This document shows, one piece after another, positions 11,941-19,900 of a stretch of 64,000 bases of DNA; the stretch's first letter is position 1; each line of letters begins with the position of its first letter. Source of the DNA: Rhodoferax lacus. GTDB lineage: Bacteria > Pseudomonadota > Gammaproteobacteria > Burkholderiales > Burkholderiaceae_C. The stretch spans positions 717,321-781,320 of the forward strand of contig NZ_QFZK01000001.1 in the NCBI RefSeq assembly GCF_003415675.1, in the 5' to 3' direction. The notes under the pieces were generated by a model. The model searched no databases and was not told the origin of the DNA. It was given only the letters and a program-made list of their open reading frames with translations. The position numbers and the translations under genes are program-made.

Positions 11941-11970
11941 AGGCAATGATTGCCTAAGCATGCAATAATC
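11941..11970. promoter_or_regulatory. Candidate MarR operator
   Basis: A perfect palindrome AGGCAATGATTGCCT (11941-11955) overlaps a second dyad ATTGC-N8-GCAAT, all within 35 bp before the marR start. MarR proteins commonly bind such dyads over their own promoter, so autoregulation is likely. Confidence 0.6.
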
Positions 11971-11975
11971 CATGC

Positions 11976-12500
11976 ATGACTGAAACCAAAACTCAAAACG
12001 TTTTCTACCGGGCCGAAAACTACCGGCCAGAGGACAGCGTGGGTTACCTGATGAAGCAGATCATCAACATGGTCTCGCAAGACGTAGAACGCCAACTGGC
12101 ACATACCGATCTCACCAGCGCCCAATGGGTGCCGCTGTTCAAAATCCATTTTGGACAGGCCTCCACCGTGGCCGAACTGGCCCGTGAATGCAGCCTGGAC
12201 GCAGGCGCGATGACACGTTTGCTGGACCGGCTGGAGGCCAAAGGCCTGTGCAAGCGCGTGCGCTCCGAGACCGACCGGCGCGTGGTGAACCTGGAGCTCA
12301 CACCCGCGGGCACCCAGGCTGCCAGCGAAATCCCGGAAACCCTGAGCGGTGTGCAAAACGCCCACTTGGCAGGCTTCAGCGAAGAAGAATTCCAAACCCT
12401 GCGCGACTACCTGCGCCGCATATTGCACAACGCCCACTCCATTGCCGACCTGGCCCATGACACCACTTCCCCCAAAGCAGAACCCGATGCAGCTTCCTGA
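11976..12500 (+). CDS. MarR-family repressor of the efflux operon (EmrR-like)
   Basis: A 174-residue winged-helix regulator. The DNA-binding core is visible as TVAELARECSLDAGAMTRLLDRLEAKGL followed by a wing (ETDRRVVNLELTPAG). MarR/EmrR proteins bind lipophilic drugs or uncouplers and leave DNA, switching on efflux. It is the first gene of a four-gene operon: its end overlaps the outer-membrane factor gene by 14 bases, then emrA- and emrB-like genes follow. A palindromic operator lies directly upstream. Confidence 0.92.
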   Translation: MTETKTQNVFYRAENYRPEDSVGYLMKQIINMVSQDVERQLAHTDLTSAQWVPLFKIHFGQASTVAELARECSLDAGAMTRLLDRLEAKGLCKRVRSETDRRVVNLELTPAGTQAASEIPETLSGVQNAHLAGFSEEEFQTLRDYLRRILHNAHSIADLAHDTTSPKAEPDAAS

Positions 12501-13941
12501 AAACACCCACCCCACACTGCGTGGCACCCGCCTGGTGCTGGGCAGCCTGGCACTGGCCACACTGGCCGCCTGTGCCAACTTCTCCGGAATAGACCCCACC
12601 GCCAAGCCGCTGGATGCCAGCAGCCTGGGCCTGAAAAACCTGAATGCCACGCAAGACGCCGAGCGCACGGCCACCGACAGCGACTGGTGGCTGGGCTTTG
12701 GCGATGCACAGCTCAACGCCCTGGTGCAGACGGCCCTGCAAAGCAACCCGGGCCTGAAGGTTGCGCAGGCCCGCCTGAGCCGCGCGCTGGCCAATAGCAG
12801 CACCGTGGCTGCCGTGGATGGCCCCCAAGTGAATGGCGCGCTGGACCTGACACGCCAGCTGTATTCAGCCAACAGCATCTACCCGGCGCCCTTTGGCGGC
12901 TCGGTGCGCGACAGCGGCACCCTGCAGGCCACAGCCAGTTGGGAACTGGACTTCTTTGGCAAGAACCAGGCCGCGCTGGACGCCAGCATCGGCCAGATAC
13001 GTGCCACCCAAGCCGATACCCGTGCAGCGCGCGGCCTCCTGGCAGCCAATGTGAGCCGCAGCTACTTCCAGTTGGTGCGCCTGCAAGCGCAGCTTGAACT
13101 GGCCCAGCGAACCCTGGCCCTGCGCGAGCAGACCCAAGGCCTGGTGCGTGACCGCGTCAGCAACGGCCTGGATACCCAACTGGAACTTCAGCAGTCCGCC
13201 AGCGCCCTGCCCGACGCCCGGCTGCAAATCGAAATGCTCAACGAGCAAAAAGCCTTGACGCTCAACGCACTGGCGGCCCTCACGGCCCAGCCCGTCTCGG
13301 CGCTGAAGCTTGAGCTGCCCGCGCTGGACACTGTCTCCGGTGTCAGCGTGGCCCAGTCCATGCCGCTGGATTTGCTGGGGCGGCGCTCTGATATTGCTGC
13401 CGCCCGCTGGCGCGTGGAAGCCGCCCTCAAGGACGTGGCCGCTTCCAAAGCGCAGTTCTATCCGAACATCAACCTCGTGGCCTTCGCGGGTTTTTCCAGC
13501 ATCGGCTTTGACAAGCTGCTTAAAAGCGACAGCGAGCAATGGGGCGTGGGCCCGGCCATTCGCCTGCCCCTCTTTGAAGGTGGTCGCCTGCGTGCCAACT
13601 TGCGCGGCAAGACGGCCGATCTGGATGCCGCCATTGAGAGCTACAACGCCCAGGTGCTGGACGCTGTGCATGAGGTGGCCGACCGCATCACCTCGGCGCA
13701 GGCCGTGCGCCGCCAACAGGCCGAGCAGGCCACAGCGCAAAGTGCGACCGAGAGCGCCTATGCCATTGCCCAGCAACGCTACAAGGCCGGATTGTCGAAC
13801 TACCTGAACGTGCTCAGCGCCGAAGCCCCTTTGTTGGCCCAGCGTCGCCAGCGCGTGGACCTGGCCGCCCGCGCGCTGGATGCGCAGGTGCAAATCCTGC
13901 ACGCCATCGGCGGTGACCTGCCTGCCGCCGCTGCGCAGTAA
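12487..13941 (+). CDS. Outer-membrane efflux lipoprotein (NodT/OprM family)
   Basis: TolC-like exit duct for the EmrAB pump, 484 residues with two OEP repeats. A lipobox (LATLAAC) after a hydrophobic signal shows that the mature N-terminal Cys is lipidated. The ATG at 12487 gives MQLPENTHPTLRG and overlaps the end of marR; the long upstream extension of the frame only reads through marR and is not used. E. coli EmrAB borrows TolC, whereas here the duct is encoded inside the operon. Confidence 0.92.
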   Translation: MQLPENTHPTLRGTRLVLGSLALATLAACANFSGIDPTAKPLDASSLGLKNLNATQDAERTATDSDWWLGFGDAQLNALVQTALQSNPGLKVAQARLSRALANSSTVAAVDGPQVNGALDLTRQLYSANSIYPAPFGGSVRDSGTLQATASWELDFFGKNQAALDASIGQIRATQADTRAARGLLAANVSRSYFQLVRLQAQLELAQRTLALREQTQGLVRDRVSNGLDTQLELQQSASALPDARLQIEMLNEQKALTLNALAALTAQPVSALKLELPALDTVSGVSVAQSMPLDLLGRRSDIAAARWRVEAALKDVAASKAQFYPNINLVAFAGFSSIGFDKLLKSDSEQWGVGPAIRLPLFEGGRLRANLRGKTADLDAAIESYNAQVLDAVHEVADRITSAQAVRRQQAEQATAQSATESAYAIAQQRYKAGLSNYLNVLSAEAPLLAQRRQRVDLAARALDAQVQILHAIGGDLPAAAAQ

Positions 13942-14013
13942 GCACCCTGCGGCGACACCCAGCACACACCAAGAACAACCCCCATACACACCCCATTCGA
14001 AGCGAAGAACACC

Positions 14014-15249
14014 ATGACTGAAGCCAATACCTCTGCCGCCCCTCTAGCCGCAACAACCCAGCCCGCAGCCCCCAACTCCAAGCGCGCCAAGGCCCTCAAA
14101 GGCGTGGCCCTGGTCGTCCTGCTGGGCCTGGCCTATGGTGGCTATGAGTGGTACATCGGCCGCCAGGAGGAAGCCACCGACAACGCTTACGTGCAAGGCA
14201 ATGTGGTGCAGATCACGCCGCAGGTGGGCGGCACCGTGACCGCCATCTTTGCCGACGACACCGACTTTGTGAAAGCCGGCCAGGCCCTGGTACAACTCGA
14301 CCCGGCCGACGCCAAAGTGGCCCTGGACCAGGCCGAGGCCAACCTAGCCCAGGCCGTGCGCCAGGTGCGCGCCCTGTATGCCAACAACAGCACCCTGGGC
14401 GCGCAGATCGCCGTGCGCGAGTCCGACATCACCCGTGCCCGCACCGACCTGGCCCGCGCCACCGATGACCTGAACCGCCGCCAGGCGCTGGTGGGCAATG
14501 GTGCCGTATCCAAGGAAGAGCTGGGCCACGCCCAGTCCCAAGTCAACCTGGCGCAAAACGCGCTGACTGCCGCCCAGGCCGGTGTGACCGCCGCGCGTGA
14601 GCAACTGAACAGCAACCAGACCCTGACCGAAGGAACACGCATCGAGTCGCACCCCAGTGTGCTGGCAGCCTCTGCCAAGCTGCGTGAAGCCTACCTGGCT
14701 GTGCACCGCGCCGCCCTGCCCGCGCCCGTGGACGGCTACGTGGCCAAACGCACCGTGCAACTGGGCCAGCGCGTAGCCGCTGGTGCGCCGCTGATGTCGC
14801 TGATTCCGTTGAACCAGTTGTGGGTGGATGCCAATTTCAAGGAAGTGCAGTTGCGCAACATCCGCTTGGGCCAACCCGTCAAGCTCACCGCTGACGTGTA
14901 CGGCACGCGCCTGGAATACAAGGGCACCGTGGTGGGTATGGGTGCCGGCACAGGTGCCGCTTTTGCCCTGCTGCCCGCACAGAACGCCACCGGCAACTGG
15001 ATCAAGGTGGTGCAGCGTGTGCCGGTGCGCATTGCGCTGGATGCTCAGCAACTGGTAAGCAACCCGCTGCGCGTGGGCCTGTCCATGGAAGCCTCGGTGG
15101 ACATCAGCGACCAGAGTGGCAAGTCCTTGTCGGAGGCGCCCCACCCCACATCAGCCGTGCAGACACAGGTCTACGCCGATATGGACAAGGGCGCTGCGGA
15201 CGCTGCGCACAAGATCATCCTGGCCAACGCCGGCAAGGGCAGCAAGTAA
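14014..15249 (+). CDS. emrA: EmrA/HlyD-family periplasmic adaptor
   Basis: Membrane fusion protein linking the MFS pump to the outer-membrane duct. The 411 residues begin with a cytoplasmic tail, one transmembrane helix (about residues 30-48, ALVVLLGLAYGGYEWYIG), then a biotinyl-lipoyl-like half-motif (VGGTVTAIFADDTDFVKAGQ), a long alpha-hairpin (about 90-210) and a beta-barrel domain. It lies 72 bp after the duct gene and 29 bp before the emrB-like gene. Confidence 0.92.
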   Translation: MTEANTSAAPLAATTQPAAPNSKRAKALKGVALVVLLGLAYGGYEWYIGRQEEATDNAYVQGNVVQITPQVGGTVTAIFADDTDFVKAGQALVQLDPADAKVALDQAEANLAQAVRQVRALYANNSTLGAQIAVRESDITRARTDLARATDDLNRRQALVGNGAVSKEELGHAQSQVNLAQNALTAAQAGVTAAREQLNSNQTLTEGTRIESHPSVLAASAKLREAYLAVHRAALPAPVDGYVAKRTVQLGQRVAAGAPLMSLIPLNQLWVDANFKEVQLRNIRLGQPVKLTADVYGTRLEYKGTVVGMGAGTGAAFALLPAQNATGNWIKVVQRVPVRIALDAQQLVSNPLRVGLSMEASVDISDQSGKSLSEAPHPTSAVQTQVYADMDKGAADAAHKIILANAGKGSK

Positions 15250-15278
15250 GCCGCGCTTTGCGCAACGCTTGACCATCC

Positions 15279-16844
15279 ATGGCAACTGCTCCCGCCTACT
15301 CCCCCCACCCGCCGCTGCAAGGCTCGGCCCGCATGTGGGCCACGATTGCGCTCTCGGCGGCCACCTTCATGAATGTGCTGGATTCGTCCATCGCCAATGT
15401 GTCGCTGCCGGCCATTGCCGGTGACCTGGGCGTCAGCCCCAACCAGGGCACCTGGGTCATCACCAGCTTTGGTGTGGCCAATGCGATTGCCCTGCCGCTT
15501 ACCGGCTGGCTGTCGCAACGCTTCGGTCAGGTGCGCCTGTTCGTGGCCAGTGTGCTGCTGTTTGTGATTTCCTCCTGGCTGTGCGGCCTGGCGCCCAACA
15601 TGAATGTGCTGATTGCCATGCGCGCGCTGCAAGGCTTTGTGGCCGGGCCCATGATGCCGCTGGCCCAGACCCTGCTGCTTTCCAGCTATCCACCCGCACT
15701 CGCCGGCATGGCCATGGCGCTCTGGGCCATGACCACGCTGGTGGCACCCGTGATGGGGCCTTTGCTGGGCGGCTGGATTACCGACCACATGCACTGGGGC
15801 TGGATCTTTTTCATCAATATCCCGGTGGGCATTGCCGCAGCCGCTGCGGCCTGGGCGCTGCTCCACAAGCGCGAAACGCAGATCCGCAAGCTGCCCATTG
15901 ACAGCGTGGGCCTGGCCTTGCTGGTGGTGGCCGTCAGCACGCTGCAAATCATGCTCGACAAGGGCAAGGAGCTGGACTGGTTCCACTCGCCCGAAGTCAT
16001 CGTGCTGGCCAGCGTGTCGGCCATCGGCTTTGCTTTCTTCATCGCATGGGAGCTCACGGATGAACACCCGGTGGTGGATCTGCGCATGCTCAAGGTGCGC
16101 AACTTCTGGACCGGCACTCTCTCCATGACGGTGGCCTACAGCCTGTTCATGGGCAACCTGGTGCTGCTGCCCCTGTGGCTGCAGCAGTTCATGGGCTACA
16201 CCTCCACGCAGGCGGGCATGCTGATGGCACCGGTGGGCCTGTTTGCCATCATCCTGTCGCCACTGGTGGGCAAGAACATCCAGAAGTTTGATCCGCGCGC
16301 AATCACCACCTTCGCCTTCATCGTGTTTGCGCTGGTGCTGTGGATGCGCTCCAACTTCAATACCCAGGCCGACTTTGGCACGCTGATGGTTCCCACCCTC
16401 ATCCAGGGCATTGCGCTGGCCTGCTTCTTTATTCCGCTGACCTCCATCACCCTGGGTGGCATTGCGCCGGACAAGATTGCTGCAGCCTCGGGGCTGTCGA
16501 GCTTTGCGCGGATTGTGGGCGGCTCGTTTGGCACGTCGGTGGCCATCACCCTCTGGCAAGACCGTGCCGCCTTGCACCATGCGCAGTTGGCCGAGCTGAT
16601 CAACCGCGGCAGCGTGGCGACAAACAGCACCCTGTCCAACTTTGCAGCAGCAGGCATGGACAGTGCGCAGGCCCTCTCGCAAATCAACCGCATGATTGAC
16701 CAGCAGGCTTTCACGCTGGCGGCCAATGACGTGTTCTACGGATCGTCGGTTATTTTCATGCTGCTAATCCCCTTGATCTGGCTGTCACACCCGTCCAAAA
16801 AGAACGGCCAGGCTTCGGCAGACGCCGCTGCGGGCGCACACTAA
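15279..16844 (+). CDS. emrB: EmrB-like MFS drug:proton antiporter (DHA2, 14 TM)
   Basis: Inner-membrane pump of the tripartite system, 521 residues with about 14 hydrophobic helices. The DHA2 signature appears early as LDSSIANVSLPAIAGDLGVS, with TWVITSFGVANAIALPLTGW in the second helix pair. It exports hydrophobic toxic compounds using the proton gradient. It is the last gene of the marR operon; an extensive hairpin without a T-run follows. Confidence 0.93.
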   Translation: MATAPAYSPHPPLQGSARMWATIALSAATFMNVLDSSIANVSLPAIAGDLGVSPNQGTWVITSFGVANAIALPLTGWLSQRFGQVRLFVASVLLFVISSWLCGLAPNMNVLIAMRALQGFVAGPMMPLAQTLLLSSYPPALAGMAMALWAMTTLVAPVMGPLLGGWITDHMHWGWIFFINIPVGIAAAAAAWALLHKRETQIRKLPIDSVGLALLVVAVSTLQIMLDKGKELDWFHSPEVIVLASVSAIGFAFFIAWELTDEHPVVDLRMLKVRNFWTGTLSMTVAYSLFMGNLVLLPLWLQQFMGYTSTQAGMLMAPVGLFAIILSPLVGKNIQKFDPRAITTFAFIVFALVLWMRSNFNTQADFGTLMVPTLIQGIALACFFIPLTSITLGGIAPDKIAAASGLSSFARIVGGSFGTSVAITLWQDRAALHHAQLAELINRGSVATNSTLSNFAAAGMDSAQALSQINRMIDQQAFTLAANDVFYGSSVIFMLLIPLIWLSHPSKKNGQASADAAAGAH

Positions 16845-16865
16845 AAAGCGCTTTGCCCATTGGAT

Positions 16866-16891
16866 GCCCGGTGCCATACTAAGCACCGGGC
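16866..16891. terminator. Hairpin after emrB
   Basis: A 9-bp perfect stem GCCCGGTGC/GCACCGGGC with an 8-base loop, 22 bp after the emrB stop. No T-run follows, so it may be an RNA-stabilising or Rho-assisted structure rather than a classical terminator. Confidence 0.45.
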
Positions 16892-16982
16892 CCCAAGGCC
16901 CGCTGCGCCAGGGTGAGGACGCAAGACTCCATGCATTTGCCATTCAGCCGGCCTGCTTGTGTGCAACCACAATGGGACAGAC

Positions 16983-18977
16983 ATGAAATACTTGTCAGCT
17001 TCCAGTAGCACGCCATCCAAGCACTGGCGGCACCGGACGCAGCACGGCATGCAGAGTGTGGCCAAGCTTCTGGTCGACATACTGGGCCTGCGGCTCAAAG
17101 ACCAGATTGCCGTGGAAGAGCGCGTGCGCCACGTGGGCGCAACCGCTTGGATAGCGCTGGTCGTCGGCGCCTCTTTTGCCCTGTTCAACCTCCTGACCAA
17201 AGGCATGTTGGCGCTGGGCCTGGTGGAACTGGGCGCGGTATTGCTGTGCCTGTTGCCAGCCGTTTGGCTGAGCAACCAGCCCCAGCAGGTGGCCCTTGCA
17301 GAAGCCTTGATGCTGATCGCCGCTGTGGTGATTCTGGGTGCGCTGATTGTGTTTGGTGGTGTATCCGGCACGGGCGTGCTGTGGGTATTTACCGCGCCCT
17401 TTGTTGCCTTCTTCCTGGCCGGTCAGCGGCGCGGCTGGTGGTATAGCCTGGGCTTTATTGCTGCCACCGCGGTCTACCTGGGATGGGTGGCCCCACAACT
17501 GTCCTTTGCCTATCCCTATTCCCGCGAGTTTGCCATCCACTTCGTGCTGGCCCTGTGTTTCTATACCCTGACGGCAGCTGCCTTCAACCAGTTGCGCACC
17601 CGCTTTGAAGAGCAGCTGCAGCAGCGAGTGGAAGAGAAGACCGCCCACTCCAAAGCGCTGCTGGAGCAACTGCAATTTCTGGCCACCCATGACACATTGA
17701 CCAGCCTGCCCAACAAGGTGCTGCTGCTGGACCTGCTCAAGGACGAAATGCAGGCCGCTGCGCAGGAAGCGCGCGGCCTGCTGGTCTGCAATCTGCACCT
17801 GGAACGCTTTTTTGAACTGTGCAATGTGCTGGGCAACGAGGGCAGCGACAAACTGGTGCGCCACATTGCCGAACACCTGGAACTGCTGGCCAAGGGCAAC
17901 GGAACCCTGGCGCGCACCGGGCGGGATGAGTTTGTGATTGTCTACCGACTCAGTGAGACCGCCTTGGCACCCAGGGTGCTGCAACAGTTTGTGGACGAGC
18001 GGCAGTTTTCCGTGCGTGAACAGGGCTACACCCTGTACATCGAATTCACATTGGGCCTGGCAATCTTTCCCTTACATGCCGACAGCCCGCAACGGCTGCT
18101 GGACAAGGCCGAGCAGGCCATGTTGCAGGCCCGCAAGAGCGGCCAGCCCTGGAATGTGTATGACGCCGAGCAGGAGCAGGTCTTTGTGCGCCACCACCTG
18201 CTGTTCGGCAAGCTGCGCGAGGCCTTGATCAAGCAGCACCTGCGCGTGCACTACCAGCCCCAGATTGACCTGCGCACCGGCCGCGTGCTGGGCGCCGAGG
18301 CGCTCACGCGTTGGATGGACCCTGACAGCGGCATGATCCCCCCCAGTGTTTTTATACCGGTAGCCGAAGAGTCTGGCCTGATTCGCCAGCTCACCAACTG
18401 GCTGGTGGACGAATGTATGCGCGACTGTGCCGCCTGGCGCCGCCAGGGCCTGGACCTGCACGTGTCCATCAACCTCTCGGCCCTGAACCTGCTGGACCCG
18501 GCGCTCATGGGGGTGCTGCAAGCCGGCCTGGCCAAGACCGGCCTGCACGCCCAATACGTCAACCTGGAAATCACCGAGAGCTGCTTCATGGCCTCGCCCG
18601 AGCGGGCCATGGAGGTCATTGGCCGCATGCATGACTGCGGCTTCAAGCTCTCGATTGATGACTTTGGCACCGGCTATTCATCGCTGTCATACATGAAGAA
18701 CCTGCCGATTGACGAGCTCAAGATCGATCAGTCCTTTGTGCGCAATCTTCTGAACAACCAGGGCGACCAGGCCATCGTGTCGTCCACGATTGAGCTGGCC
18801 CACAACCTGCAACTCCTGGTGGTGGCCGAGGGCATTGAAAACACGGCCACCGCCGACTGGCTGTGCTCGCGCGGATGCGACATCGGCCAAGGCTACAGCT
18901 TCGCGCGGCCCGAGCCCGCAGACGCGCTGGTGGCCATGGCCATACGCCGCGGCACCGGCCGGGACATGGTGGCATGA
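16983..18977 (+). CDS. Membrane GGDEF(degenerate)-EAL protein, probable c-di-GMP phosphodiesterase
   Basis: About 664 residues. The first ~190 form a membrane sensor with roughly six helices (MASE-like). The GGDEF domain is degenerate: the active loop reads GRDEF (313-317) and the metal-binding stretch is NLHLERFFEL instead of DxDxFK, so cyclase activity is unlikely. The EAL domain looks intact: EAL at 439-441 (GAEALTRW), EITES, the DDFGTGYSSL loop and KIDQSFV. It should therefore degrade c-di-GMP, with the GGDEF part perhaps sensing GTP. The start is uncertain (ATG 16983 with GGGA close by, or GTG 16959). Its stop overlaps the next gene's start. Confidence 0.9.
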   Translation: MKYLSASSSTPSKHWRHRTQHGMQSVAKLLVDILGLRLKDQIAVEERVRHVGATAWIALVVGASFALFNLLTKGMLALGLVELGAVLLCLLPAVWLSNQPQQVALAEALMLIAAVVILGALIVFGGVSGTGVLWVFTAPFVAFFLAGQRRGWWYSLGFIAATAVYLGWVAPQLSFAYPYSREFAIHFVLALCFYTLTAAAFNQLRTRFEEQLQQRVEEKTAHSKALLEQLQFLATHDTLTSLPNKVLLLDLLKDEMQAAAQEARGLLVCNLHLERFFELCNVLGNEGSDKLVRHIAEHLELLAKGNGTLARTGRDEFVIVYRLSETALAPRVLQQFVDERQFSVREQGYTLYIEFTLGLAIFPLHADSPQRLLDKAEQAMLQARKSGQPWNVYDAEQEQVFVRHHLLFGKLREALIKQHLRVHYQPQIDLRTGRVLGAEALTRWMDPDSGMIPPSVFIPVAEESGLIRQLTNWLVDECMRDCAAWRRQGLDLHVSINLSALNLLDPALMGVLQAGLAKTGLHAQYVNLEITESCFMASPERAMEVIGRMHDCGFKLSIDDFGTGYSSLSYMKNLPIDELKIDQSFVRNLLNNQGDQAIVSSTIELAHNLQLLVVAEGIENTATADWLCSRGCDIGQGYSFARPEPADALVAMAIRRGTGRDMVA

Positions 18978-19813
18978 AGATCATCCACCTGAGCGACACC
19001 CACGTCGGGCGGGACAACAACGCGCAGCGCCTGCAAGCCCTGCTGGATGACATTGCCAGCCTGGGCGCACCGACCGATTCCCTGATCATCCACACCGGCG
19101 ACCTCAATGACACGGGAAGCCTGGACGCCATGCAGCAAAGCCGCGCCCTGCTGGACCCCATGGTGGCCAAGGGCTGGCGCATGCTGCTGTGCCCGGGCAA
19201 CCACGACTGTGGTGATGCCAGGCATGTGGACCCGCACTGTGCACAGGCCTTTAGCGACCATTTCAGCAGCTACCTGTTTGGCACACAACCCAAGCAGTAC
19301 CCGGTGCTGACGCTGACGCCAGACTGCGCCCTGATCGGGCTCGATTCCAACGCCGCAGAGATGTCCTGGTGGCAGCGCTGGGCGGCCGAGGGCTTTCTGG
19401 GCGCAGCACAGATCCGTGCACTCAACACGCTCCTGGACCGGCCTGACGTGCGCCAGCGCAAGGTGCTGCTGTACCTGCACCACCACCCGTTCTTTGACGC
19501 CTTTGCCGTGAGAGCCGACGTGGGTGACAAGGGTTTTCTGTCGCACCTGGTGGGCTGGAACACGCGCCGCTTTCGCCGCCTGAAAGACGCTTACAGCCTG
19601 ATGCAATGCATACGCGACCGCGTGGACATCCTGCTGTTTGGCCACCAACACTTTGGCCTGGACTACAGCACGGAGGGACAGCGCTACGGCATCCCGCTGG
19701 CACTCGATGGCAGCTCCAGCACCGCCACGCAAATGGATACGGACAGGATGCGGTATCGGGTAATAGATACGGACGCGGGCACGGTGGTGACCCGGTTTGT
19801 GGCGCTGCCGTAA
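18974..19813 (+). CDS. Calcineurin-like metallophosphoesterase (CpdA/Icc-like)
   Basis: A 279-residue cytoplasmic phosphoesterase with the full dimetal set in order: DxH (Asp8, His10), GD (42-43), GNHD (75-78), LHHHP and GHQH. This arrangement is that of class III cyclic-nucleotide phosphodiesterases such as CpdA, which hydrolyses cAMP, although the substrate is not proven by sequence. The ATG overlaps the stop of the EAL gene in ATGA, so the two are translationally coupled. The frame extends upstream through the EAL gene but that part is not used. It converges on the MtrB-like gene across a terminator. Confidence 0.88.
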   Translation: MKIIHLSDTHVGRDNNAQRLQALLDDIASLGAPTDSLIIHTGDLNDTGSLDAMQQSRALLDPMVAKGWRMLLCPGNHDCGDARHVDPHCAQAFSDHFSSYLFGTQPKQYPVLTLTPDCALIGLDSNAAEMSWWQRWAAEGFLGAAQIRALNTLLDRPDVRQRKVLLYLHHHPFFDAFAVRADVGDKGFLSHLVGWNTRRFRRLKDAYSLMQCIRDRVDILLFGHQHFGLDYSTEGQRYGIPLALDGSSSTATQMDTDRMRYRVIDTDAGTVVTRFVALP

Positions 19814-19846
19814 AAAAGGGAAGTCAGGCATTCCTGCCCGCTTCCC
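19812..19846 (-). terminator. Intrinsic terminator of the mtrAB-type operon
   Basis: Read on the minus strand, stem GGGAAG/CTTCCC with an inner GGCA/TGCC pairing is followed by six T. It lies 55 bp beyond the MtrB-like stop and marks the end of the electron-conduit operon. Confidence 0.88.
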
Positions 19847-19900
19847 CTGTGAATACGGCAAACGGGGTTTGAAACCCGCCCACCGGATTGCCCGATTCGC

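Noticed and set aside
16912..16930. GGACGCAA-containing stretch before the EAL gene, reminiscent of a c-di-GMP-I riboswitch
   Set aside because: Only the second core half resembles the riboswitch; the CACGCA/GGGCAAACC half, the GNRA hairpin and the tetraloop receptor are missing. A covariance-model scan (RF01051) would settle it.
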